A DNA stretch of 64,000 bases from Pseudomonas sp. HMWF032 (GTDB taxonomy: Bacteria; Pseudomonadota; Gammaproteobacteria; Pseudomonadales; Pseudomonadaceae): positions 505,372 through 569,371 of the forward strand of contig NZ_QAIG01000013.1 of assembly GCF_003060885.1 (NCBI RefSeq), in the 5' to 3' direction. Below, in pieces: positions 55,462 through 61,981 of this stretch; the stretch's first letter is position 1, and every line of letters begins with the position of its first letter. Below the pieces are notes generated by a model that worked only from the letters and a program-made list of their open reading frames with translations, did not search any database and was not told the origin of the DNA. The position numbers were made by a program, and so were the translations under genes.

Positions 55462-56214
55462 CTAACCGCGCCATTTCTCGCCGGGGATGACGATCATCGA
55501 GAAGTAGGGCGAGGACATCGGCTCCACTTCGTCCAGCGGCACGATGCGCTGGTTGCCCATGGTCGCGCGCTCGACGTAATGCGCGCGCTGGTCGATGCCC
55601 AGCTCCTGCAGCACACGGCGGACTTTCTCGAAATTGCGCCCGAGCTTCATGATCACGGCGGCTTCGGCGCTGTGCAGGCGCTGCTTGAGTTCGTCTTCGG
55701 GGAGCACGCCGGAGAGCACGTTTAACGATTGGTTGCGGTACACCAGCGGGGTGCCGAGCACCGAGGCGCAACCGAGCATGGAGCACACGCCGGGCACCAC
55801 TTCGACGTCGTACTGGCCGGCCAAACGGTCGTGCAGGTACATGTAGGAGCCGTAGAAAAACGGGTCGCCTTCGCAGATCACCGCCACATCCTGGCCGGCG
55901 TCGAGTCGGGCGGCGATCTGCACCGCGCAGGTGTCGTAGAAGTCGCTGATCACATCTTCATAGCTGAGCGGTGCGGCGAGTTTTTCCGTGGTCACCGGGT
56001 AGACCAGCGGCAGGCGCTGCTGGGCGTCCGTCAGGTGCTGCTCGATGATGCCGAAGGCATTGCCGCCCTGGCCTTTGTTGGCTTTAGCCTTGGCCACGAA
56101 GTAGCCAACCACCGCCGCCGATTGCAGCAGGCGCAGGGCCTTGAGGGTGATCAGCTCGGGGTCGCCGGGGCCGACGCCGAGCCCCAGCAGGCGGCCTTTT
56201 TGTAGCGTCATCAT
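55462..56214 (-). CDS. cobI: Precorrin-2 C20-methyltransferase
   Basis: CobI converts precorrin-2 to precorrin-3A. The 250-residue tetrapyrrole methylase has GRLLGLGVGPGDPELITLKALRLL at the N-terminus. It also has VAVICEGDPFFYGSYMYLHDRL and EVVPGVCSMLGCASVLGTPL, the CobI-specific forms of the family motifs. Two consecutive ATG codons (56214 and 56211) overlap the cobH stop, so the pair is translationally coupled. Confidence 0.95.
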   Translation of the reverse strand: MMTLQKGRLLGLGVGPGDPELITLKALRLLQSAAVVGYFVAKAKANKGQGGNAFGIIEQHLTDAQQRLPLVYPVTTEKLAAPLSYEDVISDFYDTCAVQIAARLDAGQDVAVICEGDPFFYGSYMYLHDRLAGQYDVEVVPGVCSMLGCASVLGTPLVYRNQSLNVLSGVLPEDELKQRLHSAEAAVIMKLGRNFEKVRRVLQELGIDQRAHYVERATMGNQRIVPLDEVEPMSSPYFSMIVIPGEKWRG

Positions 56215-56837
56215 TCCACCTCCGTGGCCAGGGCGTTGACCGCCGCCACCGCCATGGCGCTACCGCCGCGCCGGCCGCGCACGATCACATAGGGCACGCC
56301 ACGGCTGTCGGCAGCCAGGGCGTCCTTGGATTCGGCGGCGCCGATAAAGCCCACCGGCATGCCGATGATCAGCGCCGGTTTCGGTGCGCCGGCGTCGAGC
56401 ATTTCCAGTAGGTAGAACAGCGCGGTGGGGGCGTTGCCGATCACCACCACGCTGCCTTCCAGGTGCTCGCGCCAGTGCTCAAGTGCCGCTGCCGAGCGGG
56501 TGTTGCCCAGCTCGCGGGCGAGGGACGGAACATCGGCCTCATGCAGCGTGCAGATCACCGGATTGGCGGCAGACAGGCGTGAGCGGGTGATGCCTTCGGC
56601 GACCATCCGCGCATCGCAGAGAATCGCCGCCCCCTTGGCCAGCGCGGCGCGGCCGGCAGCGCCTGCGCCGGGGGAGAAGCGCAGGTCTTGCACCACATCG
56701 ACCATGCCGCAGGCGTGGATAACCCGCACCGCGAGCTTTTCCAGATCGGCCGGAATAGCGCTGAGATCAGCCTCGGCGCGGATGGTGGCGAAGGACTGGC
56801 GGTAGATTTCCTGGCCGTCGCGGATGTACTCAAGCAT
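56211..56837 (-). CDS. cobH: Precorrin-8X methylmutase
   Basis: CobH moves the C11 methyl group to C12, giving hydrogenobyrinic acid. The 208-residue protein begins MLEYIRDGQEIYRQSFATIRAEADLS and has IHACGMVDV with the catalytic His (about residue 43). The later PVGFIGAAESKDAL segment is the family signature. AGGAAA 8 bases before 56837 decides this start over an upstream ATG inside cobG. It overlaps cobG by 8 bases and cobI by about 4. Confidence 0.95.
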   Translation of the reverse strand: MLEYIRDGQEIYRQSFATIRAEADLSAIPADLEKLAVRVIHACGMVDVVQDLRFSPGAGAAGRAALAKGAAILCDARMVAEGITRSRLSAANPVICTLHEADVPSLARELGNTRSAAALEHWREHLEGSVVVIGNAPTALFYLLEMLDAGAPKPALIIGMPVGFIGAAESKDALAADSRGVPYVIVRGRRGGSAMAVAAVNALATEVE

Positions 56838-58194
56838 CACTGTTTCCTGTTGCGCAGTGGGCGGCGAACCAGTCGCCGGCCTCGTCAATAGTCATGGCGC
56901 TGGCCAGCAGCTGACCGAAACCGGCCGCTTCAGGCGTGCGTTGATAAAGCTGGTAATGCCCGGCGCTGCTGGCCAGCAAGGTAAAGGGCGCGGTGTGCGC
57001 GGCGGCGCAGGAGCGTGGGCAGGCACTGAGATGCACCTGCGGCCGCGCTGTGCTGGCGCGCAGGCGTTCGGCCAGGCGCAGGGCATCGGCCTTGCTGTCG
57101 CTCAGGCCTTTGCCGCAGGCGGCTGAGCCGGTGCAGGCGATCAGATTGCTAAGTGGTTCCTGCGCATCGATCAGCAGGCCGAGTTCGGCCAGTGTGTGCA
57201 GCAGGTTGTCTGCCGAGTGCTCGGGGATATTCGGCAGCAACAGACCCTGCCAGGGCGTCAGGCGCAGGCTGGCATCGCCGCAGTGCTCGGCCAGATCGGC
57301 CAGGATTTTGAGTTGTGCGCCGTCGATCCGGCCCAGGCGCGAGGCGGCGGCGACCAGGCGCAGGTCCGCTTGCTGCTGTGGATAAATGCCCATCGGCGCG
57401 CGCGGGCTGACTGGTTTGCGTTGCCAGTCGGTCGGTGGCACTTGGATGGCAAAGGGCAGGCGCTTTTGCAGCTGCTGAAGCAGCTGGTTGGCTGGAATCA
57501 CGCTGAGCAGCTGGCGCATCCGGCTGTGTTCGCTGCCAGCCAGATCGAGGAACAGCCTGAGCAGCTGTTCCACCAACGGCACGGCTTGCTCAACGTTGAC
57601 CACGCCCAGCGGCTGATCACCTGGGCAACCCGCCAGGCCAAAGGCCAAGCGAGCTGACTTACCGGGCAGGGCGCTTAGCCAGATATCGTGGGGGTGTTTG
57701 AGCATGGCCAGGGCTTCGCCGCCGTCCAGCTGAATAGCGAACTTGGCCGATAGCCCATGCAGCGCCGGGGTGGTTTGCAGCAGCTCAAGCAGCGCGGCGG
57801 CCAGCGGGCGGGTGTCGAGCAAGGCCTGCGGATCGATGCCGGCGGCAGGGCTGAGTAGCAGATTGCGCACATCGTCGGCGGCCGGGTTGCTCGGGCCGAG
57901 GCCGGCAGCCAGCAGGCGCTCGATCAGCTCGGCTTGCTGGCCGGGCAATACGCCACGAATCTGCAGATTGCTGCGGTTGGTCAGCTCCAGCACACCGCTG
58001 GCGCAGCGCTCGGCGGCTTCGGCGATGGCGCGTGCCTGTTGGCTGCTGAGTACGCCGCCGGCCAGCTTGACCCGGCAGATGCCGCCGTCCAGCGCCGGAA
58101 CGATACGCAGCAGGCCGGGGCACGCCGATCCCGGTTTATCGGGGCGTGGGGCCGGTATCTCGACAGTGGTGGCAAGGTCGCGCAACAAGTTCAC
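56830..58194 (-). CDS. cobG: Precorrin-3B synthase
   Basis: CobG is the oxygen-dependent monooxygenase that makes precorrin-3B, so its presence marks the aerobic pathway. The protein of about 454 residues is built from nitrite/sulfite reductase ferredoxin-like and 4Fe-4S domains. Its cluster cysteines lie in ACTGSAACGKGLSDSK and LSACPRSCAAAH near the C-terminus. No ATG is available. GTG 58194 (MNLLRDLATT) is chosen, with TTG 58203 or 58200 as alternatives, and ribosome-binding signals are weak. A MITE-like repeat ends just upstream of the start, which may have altered it. The leader carries a B12 riboswitch. Confidence 0.9.
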   Translation of the reverse strand: MNLLRDLATTVEIPAPRPDKPGSACPGLLRIVPALDGGICRVKLAGGVLSSQQARAIAEAAERCASGVLELTNRSNLQIRGVLPGQQAELIERLLAAGLGPSNPAADDVRNLLLSPAAGIDPQALLDTRPLAAALLELLQTTPALHGLSAKFAIQLDGGEALAMLKHPHDIWLSALPGKSARLAFGLAGCPGDQPLGVVNVEQAVPLVEQLLRLFLDLAGSEHSRMRQLLSVIPANQLLQQLQKRLPFAIQVPPTDWQRKPVSPRAPMGIYPQQQADLRLVAAASRLGRIDGAQLKILADLAEHCGDASLRLTPWQGLLLPNIPEHSADNLLHTLAELGLLIDAQEPLSNLIACTGSAACGKGLSDSKADALRLAERLRASTARPQVHLSACPRSCAAAHTAPFTLLASSAGHYQLYQRTPEAAGFGQLLASAMTIDEAGDWFAAHCATGNSDA

Positions 58195-58204
58195 CAGCAA
58201 CAAC

Positions 58205-58345
58205 GAACCTGTCTACGATCTGCTGCGCGTCGGCCCTACTGCGTTAAAACCAGGCTCGGAATGCTCATGTACAGCTCGTACATTCCGCTTCCTCGCCTGT
58301 TTTTGCCTTGTAGGTCTCTAGCTCGCTAGATCGAAAACAGGTTCT
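58205..58345. repeat. MITE-like element in the cobG leader
   Basis: About 140 bases are bounded by GAACCTGT (58205-58212) and its inverted copy ACAGGTTC (58336-58343). Inside are palindromes: CGGA ... ATGTAC - AGCTC - GTACAT ... TCCG around 58258-58288, and CTAGCTCGCTAG (58319-58330). There is no open frame of note. The structure and size fit a miniature inverted-repeat element, but no target-site duplication is obvious. It separates the riboswitch from cobG. Confidence 0.45.
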
Positions 58346-58433
58346 ACGACGCGGCGACCGAACCAGCGAAATCCGCCCACAGGGGATTTCATGGCATCGG
58401 TACACCCCGCCCGATGTTGGCACTCGCGACTCG

Positions 58434-58612
58434 CGTCGTCGGCAGGTCTCCTGGCTGACAGGTCATCATCTGGCGCGGCCTTCCCAGTTTCCCAGTGGCG
58501 CAGTGGCGGCAGACTCGCTGTTTACAGTTGCGGGGGCAGCTCGGTCACGATCAGCGGATCGTTCCGGATTCCCTCTTAGGCCCCTCGCACCATGGCGGTG
58601 GGCACCGACGAA
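58434..58612 (-). ncRNA. Cobalamin riboswitch upstream of cobG
   Basis: On the minus strand the order CACCGCCATGGTGCGAGG, AAGAGGGAA, the core GCTGCCCCCGCAACTGTAAA, CCACTG, GGGAAGG and the B12 box CAGCCAGGAGACCTGCC is complete. The element lies about 240 bases before cobG, with the MITE-like repeat between. It should down-regulate cobG-cobH-cobI-cobJ in the presence of adenosylcobalamin. Confidence 0.95.
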
Positions 58613-58682
58613 GGCTGTATTATGCCCGCTTTGTTTGATGCGCTGACACCCTAGCTTGTCGGGCGGGGGCAGAGGAGTGGGT

Positions 58683-59885
58683 ATGACGGCCTGGTTAACC
58701 CTGGTGGGCATTGGTGAAGACGGTTACGCCGGGCTGGGTGAGGCAGCGCGCCAGGCGCTGGGCGAGGCGCAGTGGATTGTCGGCAGCCCACGCCAGCTGG
58801 CGCTGCTGCCCAGCGATCTGCCAGGGCAGCACGAGCGCTGGCCCAGCCCCTTTAGCCTGGAGCCGGTAATGGCGCGGCGCGGGATGCCGGTGTGCGTGCT
58901 GGCCAGCGGTGACCCACTGTTCTATGGCGTGGGTGCGAGCCTGGCGCGGCAGCTGCCGGCGGATGAATTGCGGGTGTTCTCTGCGCCCTCATCCGTCTCA
59001 CTGGCTGCTGCTCGCCTGGGTTGGCCACTGCAGGACGTGACGGTGCTGTCGCTGGTGGCGCGGCCGTTGGCGGCGCTGCAGGCGCAGATTTTCCCCGGCG
59101 CGCGGCTGCTGCTGTTGAGCAATGACGGCGACAGCCCGGCGGCGGTGGCCGAGTTGCTGCGTGAACGCGGTTTTGGCCCCAGCCGGCTGACCGTGCTGGA
59201 GCATCTGGGCGGCGATCAGGAGCGTCGCATCGACGGCCTGGCCAGTGATTGGACCGCGCCGCACGTCGCTGACCTCAATCTGCTGGCAATCGACTGTGTG
59301 GCGGGCGCCTGTGCGCGTTTGCTGCCGCTCACGCCAGGTTTGCCGGACGATGCTTATCAGCACGACGGCCAGCTGACCAAACGCGATGTGCGCGCTATCA
59401 CCCTGGCGCGCCTGGCGCCGCAACCCGGTGAGCTGCTCTGGGATGTCGGCGCCGGCTGCGGCTCCATCGGCATTGAGTGGATGCGCGCGCACCCCAGCTG
59501 CCGGGCGCTGGCCATCGAGGCTGATGCCGGTCGTCAGGCGCATATCCAGCACAACCGCGATGCCCTCGGCGTGCCCAGCTTGCAATTGGTGGCCGGCCGC
59601 GCGCCCGAAGCCTTGGCCGGATTGGCCGCGCCGGATGCGATCTTTATTGGTGGCGGGGTGACCATCCCTGGCGTGCTCGAGCAGTGCTGGGCCAGCCTCA
59701 AGCCGGGCGGGCGTTTGCTGGCCAATGCCGTGACCCTGCAAAGCGAAGCGGCGCTGGTGGCCTGGCGCGAGCAGGTGGGCGGCGAGCTGACGCGCATCAG
59801 CGTGGCCCAGGCGCAGCCGCTGGGCGGCTTCGACACCTGGCGCAGCGCCTTGCCGATCACCCTGCTGGTGGTGCGCAAGCCGTGA
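58683..59885 (+). CDS. cobL: Precorrin-6Y C5,15-methyltransferase (decarboxylating)
   Basis: CobL methylates C5 and C15 and removes the C12 acetate carboxyl of precorrin-6Y. The 400-residue protein has an N-terminal CbiE-like methylase (about 1-205, VGIGEDGYAGLGEAARQAL and VLASGDPLFYGVGASL). The C-terminal CbiT-like Rossmann domain follows (about 215-400, LLWDVGAGCGSIGIEWMR and IFIGGGVT). GAGG before 58683 sets the start. Its stop overlaps cobK (GTGA). The divergent minus-strand riboswitch does not control it. Confidence 0.95.
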   Translation: MTAWLTLVGIGEDGYAGLGEAARQALGEAQWIVGSPRQLALLPSDLPGQHERWPSPFSLEPVMARRGMPVCVLASGDPLFYGVGASLARQLPADELRVFSAPSSVSLAAARLGWPLQDVTVLSLVARPLAALQAQIFPGARLLLLSNDGDSPAAVAELLRERGFGPSRLTVLEHLGGDQERRIDGLASDWTAPHVADLNLLAIDCVAGACARLLPLTPGLPDDAYQHDGQLTKRDVRAITLARLAPQPGELLWDVGAGCGSIGIEWMRAHPSCRALAIEADAGRQAHIQHNRDALGVPSLQLVAGRAPEALAGLAAPDAIFIGGGVTIPGVLEQCWASLKPGGRLLANAVTLQSEAALVAWREQVGGELTRISVAQAQPLGGFDTWRSALPITLLVVRKP

Positions 59886-60598
59886 GTCCGCGCATCTTGC
59901 TGCTCGGCGGCACCACCGAGGCCTTGCGTCTGGCGCGCCGCCTTGGCCCTGAAAGCATCTACAGCCTGGCCGGGCTGGGCCGGGTGCCGGATGATTTGCC
60001 CTGTCAGGTGCGTGTTGGCGGCTTTGGCGGGGCGGAAGGATTGGCGGCGTTTATCCGCCAGCGGGGCATCGAACTGCTGCTCGACCTGACCCACCCCTAT
60101 GCCGCGCAGATCAGCGCCAATGCCGCCCGCGCCGCCGAGCTGAGCGGGATTGCCTGCTGGGCGCTGCGCCGCCCCGGCTGGCAGGCCGGCGAGGGTGATG
60201 ACTGGCGTGAAGTGGATAACTGGGCCGGTTTGATCGAAGCCCTGAAGGATTTCCGCCGTCCGCTATTTACCCTCGGCCGCGAGCCGCTGGAACACCTGCA
60301 CGAGATACCCCCGCATCAGCACTGGACCGTGCGCTGCCTGACGGCCCAGCAAGGCGTGCCGCGTGCGGAGATTATCGGCGCGCGCGCGCCGTTTGCGCTG
60401 GATGAGGAGCGTGCGTTATTTGCTCGTTTAGGCACCGATGTGCTGATCAGCAAGAATAGCGGCAGCCAGTCCACCGAGCCGAAACTGCAGGTGGCGCGGG
60501 AGTTGGGTTTGCCGGTATTGCTGCTGCGTCGGCCCGAGTTGCCAGCGGTGGATCGCGAGTTTGTCAGCCTTGAAGCGCTGGCCGAGGCGCTGTCGTAG
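59882..60598 (+). CDS. cobK: Precorrin-6A reductase
   Basis: CobK reduces precorrin-6A to precorrin-6Y with NADPH. The 238-residue protein begins at GTG 59882 (MSPRILLLGGTTEALRLARRL) and contains LLLDLTHPYAAQISANAARAAELSGI and ISKNSGSQSTEPKLQVARELGLPVLLLRRPELP. The start overlaps the cobL stop by 4 bases. No cbiD gene lies between cobL and cobK. A REP-like element begins in its stop codon. Confidence 0.95.
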   Translation: MSPRILLLGGTTEALRLARRLGPESIYSLAGLGRVPDDLPCQVRVGGFGGAEGLAAFIRQRGIELLLDLTHPYAAQISANAARAAELSGIACWALRRPGWQAGEGDDWREVDNWAGLIEALKDFRRPLFTLGREPLEHLHEIPPHQHWTVRCLTAQQGVPRAEIIGARAPFALDEERALFARLGTDVLISKNSGSQSTEPKLQVARELGLPVLLLRRPELPAVDREFVSLEALAEALS

Positions 60599-60757
60599 GA
60601 TGGGTTAGCGCTGCCAATCGACGGTCAGGCGGACAGCCACTGAGTCCTGCGCAGCGCGTCACCCATCGAATAGCGGCTGAGTCTGCCACGGTGGGTTTCG
60701 GCGCATCGGGCAATGCAGCTGGCTCACGACCTGTTCTATGCGCCTAACCCACCCTAC
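60595..60757. repeat. Large REP-like inverted pair after cobK
   Basis: GTAGGATGGGTTAGCGC (from 60595, using the cobK stop bases) is mirrored by GCGCCTAACCCACCCTAC (to 60757), with GGGTTTCGGCGCATCG in between. The two arms sit about 145 bases apart. The interval before the next gene holds nothing else recognisable. Confidence 0.6.
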
Positions 60758-60823
60758 GGGGCGGCTGGGTTGCCCAACGGAAAACAGCGCCTGTTAGACT
60801 GCCGCCCCGCTTTGGAGGCCGCC

Positions 60824-61540
60824 ATGACCACGCCCGTTTCCCCTTACGCCCGCATTCTGTTTGTCGGCCCCGACCTGGCCGAGGGCTCGTTTGCCGAGCT
60901 GCTGCGCCGCCGTCTGGTTGAGCTACGCGGGGAAGCGGCGCTGGCCGATATCGTCGATACCAGCGCGGGCTATGCGCCGCTTTGGCAGCGCGTGGCCGAG
61001 GCTGAGCGGCCGTTGCTGGTGATCGACCTGGAGCCGCAGAGCAGCAGCCCGCACCTCGATTGGCTGCGCAGCGAACTGTGCCAGCAGGCCAACCCTGAGC
61101 AGCTGTTTGTCGCCAGCGCCATTGGCCAGGCTGAAGGCCTGCCGGTGGAGGCTGCCTGCGCGCTGATCGAGCGCCCCGAGCTGCACCTGCCCTGTGTGGG
61201 GGTGGCCGCCGTGCCGGGGCATCACGCCTGGTCGCAGATTCCGCCGCACGCGCAGCGCCTGCTGCTGTGCAACGGTCCGCGCTGCACCCGGCGTGGCGCG
61301 CTGGACCTGTGGAAAACCCTGCGTCAGCGGCTCAAGGCCGCCGGCAAACTGGAGTGCGAGGGTGGTGTGCATATCACCCGTACGCAGTGTCAGTTCCCCT
61401 GTGATCTGGGTCCGACCGCCAGCCTCTATCCGGCCGGTGAGTGGTTTCGCGTGCGTGATGAAGCCGAGCTGATCCGTCTGGTCGATGAGCGCCTGGTGGC
61501 TGGTCGCGCCGTGCCCGAGCTGCGCATTGATCAAGGCTGA
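60824..61540 (+). CDS. Thioredoxin-like [2Fe-2S] protein of the cobalamin locus
   Basis: This 238-residue protein has an unassigned N-terminal domain (1-140) and a C-terminal thioredoxin-like ferredoxin domain. Candidate cluster ligands are Cys149 and Cys154 (LCNGPRCTRRG) and Cys189 and Cys193 (TQCQFPCDLGPT). The tail ASLYPAGEWFRV is typical of this fold. Electron transfer is likely. Position after cobK and before a B12-regulated receptor suggests a role in corrinoid reduction or in supporting CobG, but that is inference. GGAGG 7 bases before 60824 fixes the start. Confidence 0.8.
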   Translation: MTTPVSPYARILFVGPDLAEGSFAELLRRRLVELRGEAALADIVDTSAGYAPLWQRVAEAERPLLVIDLEPQSSSPHLDWLRSELCQQANPEQLFVASAIGQAEGLPVEAACALIERPELHLPCVGVAAVPGHHAWSQIPPHAQRLLLCNGPRCTRRGALDLWKTLRQRLKAAGKLECEGGVHITRTQCQFPCDLGPTASLYPAGEWFRVRDEAELIRLVDERLVAGRAVPELRIDQG

Positions 61541-61610
61541 GAAGACCGCTGTAGAGCCATTCGGCAACAGCTAAAAACTTGACGCGGATTGGCCTGAATG
61601 GTCATATCCG

Positions 61611-61796
61611 CGCCGTTTCAGGTGTCTCACGCCGCCGTGCGTGAGGTTAAACGGGAAGTCGGTGCGCCCTTTGGGCCAGTCCGACGCTGCCCCCGCAACG
61701 GTAAGCGAGCGACGTCATCACGATGCCACTGTGCAGTTTCTGCATGGGAAGGCGATGGCTTCATGACCCTCGTAAGCCCGGAGACCGGCCTGATTC
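61611..61796 (+). ncRNA. Cobalamin riboswitch upstream of the TonB receptor
   Basis: TTTCAGGTGTCTCAC, TTAAACGGGAA, the core GCTGCCCCCGCAACGGTAAG (61686-61705), CCACTGTG, GGGAAGG and the B12 box TAAGCCCGGAGACCGGCCTG (61773-61792) occur in order. A TTGACG at 61579 with a weak downstream hexamer could be the promoter. The RNA ends about 185 bases before the receptor ATG, leaving room for an expression platform. Confidence 0.93.
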
Positions 61797-61981
61797 TAAG
61801 AGCCTGAATAGGTTCTTAGGGATGTTGTGCGCTGCCCGTGATGCAGCGGCAACTCCCAACTGTTTGGCAACCCGCGGTGGGCGGGCGTTGACGCCGATCG
61901 TGGGTGCCTGTGCGCCCGTGTTTTGCTGTTGCGCGTTTCCATCGGGATTGCCGTGCCTATCCCTTTTGCGATGGAAGCATC

